In this document: positions 8,660 to 16,452 of the stretch, one piece after another
How positions within the stretch are numbered: position 1 is the first letter of the stretch
How the letters are laid out: every line of letters begins with the position of its first letter
Assembly: GCA_021822495.1 (NCBI GenBank)
Contig: JAKAQO010000007.1
Location: 46,777 to 110,776, forward strand
Source of the DNA: a bacterium
Lineage (GTDB): Bacteria > Elusimicrobiota > Elusimicrobia > UBA1565 > UBA9628
Direction of reading: 5' to 3'
Length of the DNA: 64,000 bases
Position numbers and translations under genes: made by a program
The notes under the pieces: generated by a model
Databases searched by the model: none
Told to the model about the DNA's origin: nothing
The model's input: only the letters and a program-made list of their open reading frames with translations

Positions 8660-9745
8660 TTATCTCATCTTAAGGGACGAGAGAGCGATGAGCATGAGAA
8701 CGATGCCGATAATCCAAAACCGAACGGTCACCTTGGGTTCTGGAACGCCTTGAAGCTCAAAATGGTGATGAATGGGGGCCATTTTAAAAACGCGCTTTCC
8801 TTTTCTAAGCTTGTAGGATCCCATTTGAAGAATCACCGAGAGGGTTTCAAGGACGAAAATCCCGCCGGCGATAGGAAGTAGAAGTTCTTGTTTTACGCAG
8901 AGAGACGCCAAAGCGATCATGCCGCCTAAAAAAAGAGAGCCCGTGTCTCCCATGAAAATTTCCGCGGGATAGGCGTTAAACCACAAAAATCCAAGACTTC
9001 CCCCCGCGATGGCCGATAAATAAACGGCAATTTCTCCCGCTCCTTCAACGTGGATGATTCGAAGATAAGACGCGAATTTAAGGTTTCCGGCTACATAGGC
9101 AATGATGGCATAAGTCGCGGCAAAGAGAATGACCGAACCAGTGGCCAGCCCGTCTTGCCCATCAGTGAGATTTACGGCATTAGAGGAGGCGACAATCATG
9201 AGCGTGGCAAGCACAAAATAAAACCGGCCTAAATTAATGAAAATTTCCTTACTGTAGGGGACGCTGAGGATGGTCGCGTATTCCGGACTGGGAGGGAAAA
9301 TAGCCAGATAAAAGACAATCAGAAGAGCGCTGCTTGATTGAATGAGAAATTTCGACCGGGAGCTGATTCCCGCGGGGTTTTTTGCCGAAAATTTCACATA
9401 ATCATCCCAGAATCCCAGGGCGGCCAAGATGGTTGAGGCAATCAGCATCAGAGGCGTAAAACGATCGTCCGGGCGCATCCATAAAATCGCTGAAACGGAA
9501 ACGACAAAAAAAATTAAAACTCCTCCCATGGTCGGGGTTCCCTGTTTGGGGAGATGGGTTTGAGGTCCGTCTTTTCTTTGGACTTGGCCCAGTTTTTTCT
9601 TTTTGAGAAAAGCGATAAAGCGCGGGCCGAACAAAAGAGACAGAATAAATGAGGTGACCGCGGCCCCGGCGGCCCTAAAGGTAATGTATTCGAAGATGTT
9701 AAAAATGCCGGAAGTTTTTTTGAGCGCGACAAGAAGATAAAGCAT
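8660..9745 (-). CDS. mraY: Phospho-N-acetylmuramoyl-pentapeptide-transferase
   Basis: Integral membrane enzyme that forms lipid I from UDP-MurNAc-pentapeptide and undecaprenyl phosphate. 361 residues, about ten helices. Visible signatures: DDYVKF (first catalytic Asp pair), NLTDGQDGLATG, MGDTGSLFLG and the C-terminal HHHFEL histidine loop. It begins one base after the murF stop and is coupled to it. Confidence 0.97.
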   Translation of the reverse strand: MLYLLVALKKTSGIFNIFEYITFRAAGAAVTSFILSLLFGPRFIAFLKKKKLGQVQRKDGPQTHLPKQGTPTMGGVLIFFVVSVSAILWMRPDDRFTPLMLIASTILAALGFWDDYVKFSAKNPAGISSRSKFLIQSSSALLIVFYLAIFPPSPEYATILSVPYSKEIFINLGRFYFVLATLMIVASSNAVNLTDGQDGLATGSVILFAATYAIIAYVAGNLKFASYLRIIHVEGAGEIAVYLSAIAGGSLGFLWFNAYPAEIFMGDTGSLFLGGMIALASLCVKQELLLPIAGGIFVLETLSVILQMGSYKLRKGKRVFKMAPIHHHFELQGVPEPKVTVRFWIIGIVLMLIALSSLKMR

Positions 9746-11110
9746 TTATTTCACATCTTTAACAGCGGCGTGGACGTTCTCGAACTTCATCGCGCGAGAG
9801 GCCTTAAAAAGGCAGGCGGAGTTCTTATTGATCGATTTTTTAAGTTCGTTAATCCAATCTGCCGGGTTTTCTTTGTAGTTCAAGGCGAAAGGCGGTTTTC
9901 TTTTGGCGATGGCCTCGGCGGCCGCTTTCATTTCGGGGCCGGCCAAATAAATTTTATCCACGGGTAAGGTTGACAACCAGTCTCCCAACTCCGCATGGAA
10001 ACTGACGGATTGTTCTCCAAGCTCTTTCATGTCGCCAAGAACGAGAATTTTCTTTTTATTGGGAAATTCCTCCATAAATGATTCGATGGAGGCTTTCATG
10101 GACGCGGGGTTGGCGTTATAAGCGTCTAAAATAATCTCGCACCCGGAGGGATGTGAAACTCTCTCCATTCTCATGGCGAAAGGCGCGTATTTTTCAAGGC
10201 CCAAGCGGATGGCTTCCGGGGCGACTCCCAAAGCCCAAGCGGCTGCTGCTGCTGCCGCCGCGTTATACTTGCTTAGTTTTCCCAGGGCCTTGAGATGAAC
10301 GATAATTTTATGACGGTCGATGACGATTTCTTCTCCGGAAAAACGGACGCGGCATAGAGGCGCTTCGCCGAAAGTCACCGCTCGCCCCCCCAGGCGCCCT
10401 TCGAGGCTGGAGAGCCAAGGGTCATCGCTGTTAATGACTACGGGCGCGTCTTGAGAGACGTAGTCCAAAAGTTCGAGCTTGGTTTTGAAGTTGGCTTCCA
10501 TGTTTCCGTAAAACTCAATATGATCGGGGCCGATGTTGGTGAAAACGGCTAGAGTGGGTTGCGCGATCTGAGAGACTTCCTTGATATCTCCGGGATGAGA
10601 ATCCGCCAGTTCAAAAACCGCCCAACGGTGAGTGGAATCAAGATGGAGAACCGAAAGCGGAACTCCGATTTGGTTGTTCCAGTTCCCGGGGCTTGAGCAG
10701 ACGGGGCCCAATTCGCTTAAAATGGACTTGAGCATTTCTTTCGTCGTCGTTTTTCCATTGGAGCCGGTAATGCCGATGACGGGAATATCGAATTTCTTTC
10801 GGTGATGGGCGGCGAGAGCTTGGAGAGCCCGAAGAGAATGAGAAACGGCGATGAGACGGGGAGGAAAAGGCGGCTTGAGGTTTGGGAGTTTTGATTCTTC
10901 GACAATCCACCCGGAAGCCTTCTTGGCTAATTCCGCATTTAGAAAAGAATGCGCGTCATATTTTTCGCCTTTAAGCGCCCAAAAAACTTCGCCGTCTTGG
11001 ATGGTTCTTGTATCGGTGGAAATAGAATTAAAGGCGTCATCGGCGGAACCCGAGACCAGGCGTCCCCCGGAAAATCTCGCGGCGTCGCCCCATTTCATGT
11101 CCAGTTTCAT
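9746..11110 (-). CDS. murF: UDP-MurNAc-tripeptide--D-Ala-D-Ala ligase
   Basis: Adds D-Ala-D-Ala to complete the pentapeptide. 454 residues; P-loop GITGSNGKTTTKEML, then FTNIGPDHIEFYG and the C-terminal domain with LDAYNANPASM. Just after KYN there is a run of eight alanines, encoded by a GCN triplet tract around 10235-10262; MurF proteins often have alanines here, so this is probably tolerated slippage. It overlaps murE by 4 nt. Confidence 0.96.
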   Translation of the reverse strand: MKLDMKWGDAARFSGGRLVSGSADDAFNSISTDTRTIQDGEVFWALKGEKYDAHSFLNAELAKKASGWIVEESKLPNLKPPFPPRLIAVSHSLRALQALAAHHRKKFDIPVIGITGSNGKTTTKEMLKSILSELGPVCSSPGNWNNQIGVPLSVLHLDSTHRWAVFELADSHPGDIKEVSQIAQPTLAVFTNIGPDHIEFYGNMEANFKTKLELLDYVSQDAPVVINSDDPWLSSLEGRLGGRAVTFGEAPLCRVRFSGEEIVIDRHKIIVHLKALGKLSKYNAAAAAAAAWALGVAPEAIRLGLEKYAPFAMRMERVSHPSGCEIILDAYNANPASMKASIESFMEEFPNKKKILVLGDMKELGEQSVSFHAELGDWLSTLPVDKIYLAGPEMKAAAEAIAKRKPPFALNYKENPADWINELKKSINKNSACLFKASRAMKFENVHAAVKDVK

Positions 11111-12600
11111 AATTTTCTTAATGCGGCTTTCGCGACATCTTTGTCGTTAAACGGAATCGTTTGGTCATTGAGGATTTGATACGTTTCGTGCCCTTTTCCC
11201 GCGATTAGAACAATGTCTCGCGCTTGGGCTAAAGACACGGCTTCTTGAATAGCTTTTGCGCGATCCGGAATCATTTTATAATTTTTCTGCCCCGCCGTCT
11301 TGATTCCCGCTTCGATATCGGAGAGAATTTGAAGCGGGTCCTCGCGTCTTGGGTTGTCGTTGGTGAGAATGACCCAGTCGCTCAGTTTTGCCGCGATTTC
11401 GCCCATAGGCCTTCTCTTGGTTTTATCGCGTTCCCCCCCGCAGCCAAAAACCGTAATCAGGCGCCCCTGGCAGAAGAGACGAAGTTGTTTGAGCACGGCT
11501 TCAAGGGCGCTGTCGGTATGGGCAAAATCAATGAAGACTTTAAAAGGTTTGCGAACAGGCAATTCCTCAAGGCGACCGGGCACGCATCTGAGTTTTTTAA
11601 GTCCTGAGAGGATAAATTTTTCCGATATTCCTAAAGCGTGCGCCGCTCCGGCGGCGGCCAGGGCGTTTGAGATATTGTGTTTTCCCAAAAGCTTGATAAA
11701 AGCTGGAAATTTCTTTTTCCCTATTTTGAGCGTAAAGCGGGTCCCGTCAAGGCGGGAGTTTATGTTTTCCGCCGTTATATCTCGATTTTGGTTAAGGCCA
11801 TAGGACAAAACCTTGCAATTTTGGACTAAAGGCCTGAGCTTTTTTGCGCGCGGATCGTCGGCATTGATGATGGCAGTCTTGGAAGTTTTCCTTGAGCTGG
11901 ACAAAAGTTCGAAGAGATGAGCCTTGGCTTTAAAATAGGCGCTAATGGTTTTGTGAAAATCGAGGTGATCGCGCTTGAGATTAGTGAAAATGGCGGCGTC
12001 AAAAGAAATTTCTTCCACTCTTCCCAAAGCGAGGGCATGGGAGGAAACTTCCATGGCCGCGTGGGTTGCGCCCGCGTCTCTAAGTTTGGCCAGCATTTCA
12101 AGAAGTTCCAAGGATGAAGGCGTCGTGTTGACGGCTTTTCGAGAAGAGAGTCCGGGGCCGCGATAAGAAATTGTCCCGATGATGCCCGTCTTTTTTTTCG
12201 CTTCCTTAAGGATGGACTCTAAAAAATAAGTGACCGTCGTTTTTCCGTTGGTTCCTGTGACCCCGATTATTTTCATATCCGCGGAAGGGTTCTTGAAAAA
12301 AACATTCGCTATCATTCCCATGGCGGAGACGGGATCGGAGGTTTGTATCCAAGAGGTTTTGATGCTCGAGGGCTTTGGCTTTTCGCTTAAGACGGCGACG
12401 GCGCCTTTTTTAACGGCTTCACGCGCGTGCAAAAAACCGTCGGTTCGGCTTCCGGGCAAGGCAAAGAAAAGACTTCCTTGAACCGCTTTTCTTGAGTCGT
12501 GAGTTAAACCTTGAATGCGAATATTGGGGTTCTCAATTTCTCCGATAACGGGCACGGATTTGAGGAGCGTTCCAAGAGAGATGGAGTATCGTTTTTTCAT
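11107..12600 (-). CDS. murE: UDP-MurNAc-L-Ala-D-Glu--2,6-diaminopimelate ligase
   Basis: Adds the third stem-peptide residue. I place the start at ATG 12600 (MKKRYSISLG), one base after the ftsI stop; a longer frame to 12708 lies inside ftsI and is not family-like. It has the P-loop GVTGTNGKTTVTYFLES and the substrate loop DNPRRE. The DNPR motif is the known signature of meso-DAP-adding MurE rather than L-Lys-adding MurE, so the peptidoglycan is predicted to be of the DAP type. About 497 residues, normal. Confidence 0.96.
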   Translation of the reverse strand: MKKRYSISLGTLLKSVPVIGEIENPNIRIQGLTHDSRKAVQGSLFFALPGSRTDGFLHAREAVKKGAVAVLSEKPKPSSIKTSWIQTSDPVSAMGMIANVFFKNPSADMKIIGVTGTNGKTTVTYFLESILKEAKKKTGIIGTISYRGPGLSSRKAVNTTPSSLELLEMLAKLRDAGATHAAMEVSSHALALGRVEEISFDAAIFTNLKRDHLDFHKTISAYFKAKAHLFELLSSSRKTSKTAIINADDPRAKKLRPLVQNCKVLSYGLNQNRDITAENINSRLDGTRFTLKIGKKKFPAFIKLLGKHNISNALAAAGAAHALGISEKFILSGLKKLRCVPGRLEELPVRKPFKVFIDFAHTDSALEAVLKQLRLFCQGRLITVFGCGGERDKTKRRPMGEIAAKLSDWVILTNDNPRREDPLQILSDIEAGIKTAGQKNYKMIPDRAKAIQEAVSLAQARDIVLIAGKGHETYQILNDQTIPFNDKDVAKAALRKL

Positions 12601-12601
12601 C

Positions 12602-14299
12602 TTAGCGGAAAGAAGCCGATGGGGCGATATTTTTCGATAGCTTGACGTCTTCAATTGTGGGGCTGGGTTCTGGAGGCAAGCCTTTAAGGGCGATGAGGCG
12701 TCTGGCAATCTCGGAAAAAACGGGGGCGGAGGCTTGGCCGCCGTAATAGGTTCCTTTGGGAGCGTTGAGGACGACTAAAATAGTCCATAAGGGATGGCCT
12801 GCGGGTAAAAACCCGACAAAAGAGGCGTTATATTTCGTGCGCGAATATTTTTTGGTTTTGGGATCGATCTCATGCGATGTTCCCGTTTTTCCCGCGACTG
12901 AGTAGCCTGGAATTTGGGCGAGAGCCCCGGTCCCTCTGTTTACGACGTTTTCCAAAAATTGGGTGAGGGTTTCAAACGTCGAGGAGGACGCGACTTTTCT
13001 AATTTCCTCGGGAGATTCCTCCATTGAAATCAAGGGTTGTCTTAAAATGCCCTTGGTGGCGACGGTATTGTAGGCCGCGAGAACCTGAAGCGGCGTGACG
13101 GCGACCCCGTAACCGTAAGAAGCGGAGGTCAGCGAAATTTCTCCGCGTTTGTTAAAAGTTTTCCAGTCCCCCGCGGCTTCTCCAGGGAGTTGAATGCCAG
13201 TTTTATTGAGAAATCCGTAGGCGCGGAGGAACCGGTAAAAAGCGGGTTTCCCAACGCGCAAGACCACTTTTGAAATTCCAATATTAGAAGAACGTTCCAG
13301 TATTCCGGAAAGTGTGAGATATTGAGAGGGTTCGTCATCGTGAATGGTCACTCTCGGAGTAATGGCAAAACTCCCGTTTTCGCAAAAAATCTGTTCGGCG
13401 ATGGAAACGACTTTATTTTCAAGAGCCGCGGTAGCCGTTACAATTTTCATGACGGATCCCGGCTCATAGGTGTCTTGAATCGCCGGATTTTTGAGCGGGG
13501 TTCGCGGGTAGGAAGCCATGGCCAGCATTTCTCCCGTTTGAGGGTCCTCGATAAGGACGGTTCCACTTTTAATGGAAAGGGTTTTCGCGGCGGAATCGAG
13601 AGCTTCTTCGGCGATATACTGCATATCGCGGTCGATGGTCAAGGGCAAGGGTTTTGGAGTAAACCCGGAATTATCGGCGTTAAGATAAATCATTTTTCCC
13701 GAACCATCTCGAATCACTCTCAATTTCTTGGGTTCTCCCGTTAAGCGAGCGTTCCAGGATAGTTCCACTCCCGAGAGGCCTTGTCCATCGGAGGCTTTTC
13801 CTAAAACATTGCTGGCCAAAGAGCCGTTGGGATAGAATCGCCGTTCTCTCAAGGTAAGGCCGAGTCCCGCTATTTTTAATTTTTCGATAGCCTCGGCTTC
13901 GTCGTAGGAAAGGGAATCGGCCAAAACGGGAAAACGTTTGCGGGACTGATAGCGCCGCGATATTTCAGAGGGAGGCTCTTTTAATATCCGCGCGAGTTTT
14001 TGGGCGACAAAGGCCGGATTTTGAATCATTCTCTTGTCCGCAAAAAGGCGCCAAACCGGAAGGGACTGCGCCAAGATATTGCCGTTTCTGTCGGTGATAT
14101 CCGCTCTGGGAGAAATTTCCCACAAGGTTCGGGAAAATTCTTTATTGGCTTTAATGCTGAGGTTTGCGTGATCGCGGACTTGAAGGTCTAATAAGCGGAA
14201 AGTGAGCGGAAGAATGGGCAAGAGAAAGAAAAGGGAGACAAGAGAAATTCTTTTTTTGGTCGGCATCGGAGGTTTTGAGGTTAAGTCGAACGCCGCCAA
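12602..14299 (-). CDS. ftsI: Class B penicillin-binding protein 3 (FtsI), septal transpeptidase
   Basis: Crosslinks septal peptidoglycan with FtsW. It has one N-terminal transmembrane helix, a pedestal/dimerisation domain, then the transpeptidase domain with the three active-site motifs: S282-x-x-K (PGSVMK), SSN (ERSSNIG) and KTG (AGKTGTSHE). There is no PASTA tail. Start choice is open: TTG 14299 has a GGAG about 12 nt upstream and overlaps ftsL, while ATG 14266 gives the more usual short cytoplasmic tail (MPTKKRIS) but has no SD. Its position between ftsL and murE is canonical. Confidence 0.94.
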   Translation of the reverse strand: MAAFDLTSKPPMPTKKRISLVSLFFLLPILPLTFRLLDLQVRDHANLSIKANKEFSRTLWEISPRADITDRNGNILAQSLPVWRLFADKRMIQNPAFVAQKLARILKEPPSEISRRYQSRKRFPVLADSLSYDEAEAIEKLKIAGLGLTLRERRFYPNGSLASNVLGKASDGQGLSGVELSWNARLTGEPKKLRVIRDGSGKMIYLNADNSGFTPKPLPLTIDRDMQYIAEEALDSAAKTLSIKSGTVLIEDPQTGEMLAMASYPRTPLKNPAIQDTYEPGSVMKIVTATAALENKVVSIAEQIFCENGSFAITPRVTIHDDEPSQYLTLSGILERSSNIGISKVVLRVGKPAFYRFLRAYGFLNKTGIQLPGEAAGDWKTFNKRGEISLTSASYGYGVAVTPLQVLAAYNTVATKGILRQPLISMEESPEEIRKVASSSTFETLTQFLENVVNRGTGALAQIPGYSVAGKTGTSHEIDPKTKKYSRTKYNASFVGFLPAGHPLWTILVVLNAPKGTYYGGQASAPVFSEIARRLIALKGLPPEPSPTIEDVKLSKNIAPSASFR

Positions 14300-14628
14300 A
14301 ACTTAAGCTTTCTCCAGAAGCGACTGGGAAAGTTTTGGGATGAGGCAATTTCTTGGGCGGGAGGCGAATCCATGAACTTAATGGATTTTAAAGGCGCTGG
14401 AATCATTTGGAGTTTTTCGTCTGCAAGCCGCGCAAGCATCGCCGGAGAAGACGCGATTTCAAGATTTCTTTCCATGACCGAGGCTTGAGCTTGCAGGGCT
14501 TCCAGGGATTTTCTTCCTTCTTCTACCCGGTATCCTAATTCTGTCGCCTCGATTCTTTCCCAGGCAATCAAAAGAATTCCCACGGCCGCCAAGAGTAGTA
14601 ATTTCCCCGAAATAAATTTTTTGTTCAT
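14281..14628 (-). CDS. ftsL: FtsL-like divisome protein
   Basis: 115-residue bitopic protein: short basic N-terminus (MNKKFISGK), one transmembrane helix (LLLLAAVGILLIAW), then a coiled-coil stretch (EEGRKSLEALQAQAS) and a proline-rich tail. Sequence similarity in FtsL is always low, so the call rests on architecture and on its location directly upstream of ftsI in the dcw cluster. ATG 14628 is chosen over the ATG 9 nt upstream because GGGAG sits at ideal spacing before it. Confidence 0.8.
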   Translation of the reverse strand: MNKKFISGKLLLLAAVGILLIAWERIEATELGYRVEEGRKSLEALQAQASVMERNLEIASSPAMLARLADEKLQMIPAPLKSIKFMDSPPAQEIASSQNFPSRFWRKLKFWRRST

Positions 14629-14700
14629 CGCTCCCATCTCTCCCCATTTTCGCCCCTCGTTTTTATAGGGCGGAAACGCTTATTTTCTATTGTAGATTAT

Positions 14701-14770
14701 TAGTCCCGTTCCTCAGTAATAATCTTAAGGACGGGACAATGCCGCCCTTAAGGTTATGAAGAAAAGGTAT
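14701..14770 (-). repeat. Palindromic repeat, copy between ftsL and rsmH
   Basis: About 70 bp matching the element at 15806-15871 and 61621-61724 in the same orientation (shared core AATCTTAAGG then CGGGACAATGCCG on the plus strand). It lies in the 283-bp gap between ftsL and rsmH, so rsmH is flanked on both sides by directly repeated copies. A 71-codon minus-strand frame runs through it (end of the frame ...LLLRNGT), the same reading frame that is coding in two other copies; I do not call that frame a gene. The rest of the gap (about 14771-14920) shows nothing I recognise. Confidence 0.7.
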
Positions 14771-14920
14771 TAGTGGATTTTCTCTACCCCCTTGAGAAAT
14801 ATCCGCTTCCAAACGTAGGCGCTGTGCCCCGCGCTTTCCCAGTGAATGAGGCTGATAATGGGGCGCGCTTTGTATTGCCAATAGAAGTGCGGTATCAGAC
14901 AAGACTCAGACAGCGAATTC

Positions 14921-15880
14921 TCATTTTTCATTAATTTTCTCCATGACGCGGAGCTTGGCGCTTCTAGCTCGCGGGTTATTTTGGATTTCCTCTTCGTTTG
15001 GCGGTACTTGCTTTGGGCCTACAAATCGGGTTTTGCCTTCTGAAGAAAAAGATTGAAATAGATTTTTGACGAGGCGGTCTTCCAGGGAATGGAATGTGAT
15101 CGCCGCGATGCGCCCGCCTATTTTAAGATGGGACAAAGCTCCCCTGATTCCAGGCTCTATGTTGTCAAGTTCCCCGTTGACCGCAATCCGAAGGGCCATA
15201 AAAGAGCGGGTCGCTGGATGAGTCTTTCCATGAAAGCCGACGCGAGAGATAAGGGAGGCAAGAGCGCTGGTCGTTTCAATGGGGTTTTTTTTCCGTTCTT
15301 GAACTATTTGTCTCGCGATTTTTTGGGCCCGCGGCTCTTCCCCATATTCAATGAGGATTCGAGATATCTGATCTTCCGGCCAGCGGTTGACGATGATGGC
15401 GGCGGTCAAGGGGTTTTCCCGGGAAAAGCGCATATCCAGGGGACCGTCTTCTCTGAAACTAAAACCTTTGAGCGGATTGTCCAGTTGCAGGGAGCTGACT
15501 CCGAGATCGAAAAGCGCCCCGGTTAAAGGAAAAAAGTTTCTTGTTTTTAAAATGGCCCCCGTCTCCTTGAAGTTGGCTTGGATAAGGGAAAATTTTTCTT
15601 TAAAAGGCGCGAGTTTTTTTTCCGCGTAAGACAAGGCGTCGGAATCTTGATCAAGGCCTAGAAGTTTTCCGTTTTTAAGAAAGCTAAGAATTCGGCTTGA
15701 ATGTCCACCGAGTCCTACTGTCGCGTCAAGATAGAGCCCATCTGGATCGGTAAGAAGAAATTGGGAAATTTCTTCCTCCATGACCGGCTTGTGAGAATAG
15801 ATTTTAGTCCCTTTCCCCATAATCTTAAGGTCGGGACAATTCTGTCCATAAGCATCATGAGGAAGAGGCATAGATTCCAT
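14921..15880 (-). CDS. rsmH: 16S rRNA (cytosine1402-N4)-methyltransferase with a repeat-encoded N-terminus
   Basis: SAM-dependent methyltransferase (MraW) acting on the decoding-centre base C1402. It has the SAM-binding run LDATVGLGGHSSRIL, DLGVSSLQLD, then ITFHSLEDRLVK and the C-terminal VGPKQVPPNEEE..NPRARSAKLRV. The frame opens at ATG 15880, immediately after the mraZ TAA, and its first 24 codons (MESMPLPHDAYGQNCPDL...) come from a copy of the palindromic repeat. The family-like protein begins near HKPVMEEE. An internal ATG at 15820 is possible but also lies in the repeat and has no SD. Confidence 0.94.
   Translation of the reverse strand: MESMPLPHDAYGQNCPDLKIMGKGTKIYSHKPVMEEEISQFLLTDPDGLYLDATVGLGGHSSRILSFLKNGKLLGLDQDSDALSYAEKKLAPFKEKFSLIQANFKETGAILKTRNFFPLTGALFDLGVSSLQLDNPLKGFSFREDGPLDMRFSRENPLTAAIIVNRWPEDQISRILIEYGEEPRAQKIARQIVQERKKNPIETTSALASLISRVGFHGKTHPATRSFMALRIAVNGELDNIEPGIRGALSHLKIGGRIAAITFHSLEDRLVKNLFQSFSSEGKTRFVGPKQVPPNEEEIQNNPRARSAKLRVMEKINEK
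15806..15871 (-). repeat. Palindromic repeat copy, in frame at the start of rsmH
   Basis: The repeat sits between the mraZ stop and the conserved start of rsmH and is open in the rsmH frame, where it reads MPLPHDAYGQNCPDL followed by KIMGKGT. The same peptide register occurs in the copy at 33691-33755 (MPFPHNFQGRHCPDL). In the intergenic copies at 57470 and 61621 this register holds a TAG between the PHN and G-R positions; here that codon is TAT. Confidence 0.8.
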
Positions 15881-16330
15881 TTAGATTCTGAGGCTCTTGG
15901 TCGCGAGCCGGTAAGCGGGCGCGGCTTTTTTATCGTTGTAATTTTTCCAGCTCGAAAGACTCCATATTTCGGCGCGTGTGCCGGCTCCCTGGACCAAGAC
16001 CGGGCCGTTGAGGTTCGCGTGTTCCTTTAAATATTGAGGGATGAGAATTCTGCCGACCCCGTCTAGTTCAACCTCGACCGCCTCCGAGAAAAATTTTCTT
16101 TTAAAGGCGCGTTCCTCTTCCGTTTTCGCCAGGGAAAGCGCTTGAAGATCGTTTTCCAAAAGCCGGTTCCATTGAGACGGTAAAAAAAGATAAAGGCATC
16201 CCTCAAGCCCGCTGGTGACGTAGAAGTGATTTCCTTTCTCGGCGTTGAGGGCTTCCCTGAATTTAGGCGGAATCCCAAGCCGGTTTTTGGGGTCGAGAGT
16301 ATATTCGTAGCGGCCGATGAGTAAAATCAT
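15881..16330 (-). CDS. mraZ: Transcriptional regulator MraZ
   Basis: DNA-binding regulator at the head of the dcw cluster. 149 residues, with two tandem AbrB/SpoVT-type half-barrel repeats: GRYEYTLDPKNRLGIP near the N-terminus and AVEVELDGVGRILIP in the second half. Both carry the D-x-x-x-R family signature. It is expected to repress its own operon by binding direct repeats upstream, and such repeats are visible at 16341-16390. No clear SD precedes the ATG. Confidence 0.96.
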   Translation of the reverse strand: MILLIGRYEYTLDPKNRLGIPPKFREALNAEKGNHFYVTSGLEGCLYLFLPSQWNRLLENDLQALSLAKTEEERAFKRKFFSEAVEVELDGVGRILIPQYLKEHANLNGPVLVQGAGTRAEIWSLSSWKNYNDKKAAPAYRLATKSLRI

Positions 16331-16340
16331 TGAATGAGCT

Positions 16341-16390
16341 ATTTTACACTATTTACCACTTTATTTATTTTTTTAACATTATTTCCCACA
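16341..16390 (-). promoter_or_regulatory. MraZ-box array (10-bp direct repeats)
   Basis: On the minus strand, decamers in a 10-bp phase read TGTGGGAAAT (16381-16390), AATGTTAAAA (16371-16380), AGTGGTAAAT (16351-16360) and AGTGTAAAAT (16341-16350). MraZ is known to bind tandem GTG-containing decamers upstream of its own gene. They lie between the -10 box and the mraZ ATG, well placed for autorepression. Confidence 0.75.
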
Positions 16391-16398
16391 GCGGAATC

Positions 16399-16427
16399 AG
16401 TATAGAGGACAAACTTGTTTTTGTCAA
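16399..16427 (-). promoter_or_regulatory. Sigma-70 promoter of the dcw operon
   Basis: TTGACA at 16422-16427 and TATACT at 16399-16404 on the minus strand, separated by exactly 17 bp. It is the only near-consensus two-part promoter I found in the window, and it gives a leader of about 60 nt that contains the MraZ boxes. Confidence 0.88.
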
Positions 16428-16452
16428 GGCCCAATTTTGCGCCAGACTATTG

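Noticed and set aside
10235-10262. Triplet-repeat tract in murF as possible phase-variable locus
   Set aside because: Unit changes would stay in frame, and alanine-rich runs are common at this position in MurF proteins.
12601-12708. Longer murE start (TTG/ATG within ftsI)
   Set aside because: The 36 extra residues lie in the ftsI coding region and are not MurE-like; ATG 12600 follows the ftsI stop by one base.
14687-14902. 71-codon minus-strand frame between ftsL and rsmH
   Set aside because: Its C-terminal third is a copy of the palindromic repeat, there is no SD or -10 next to its start, and the remainder resembles no family.
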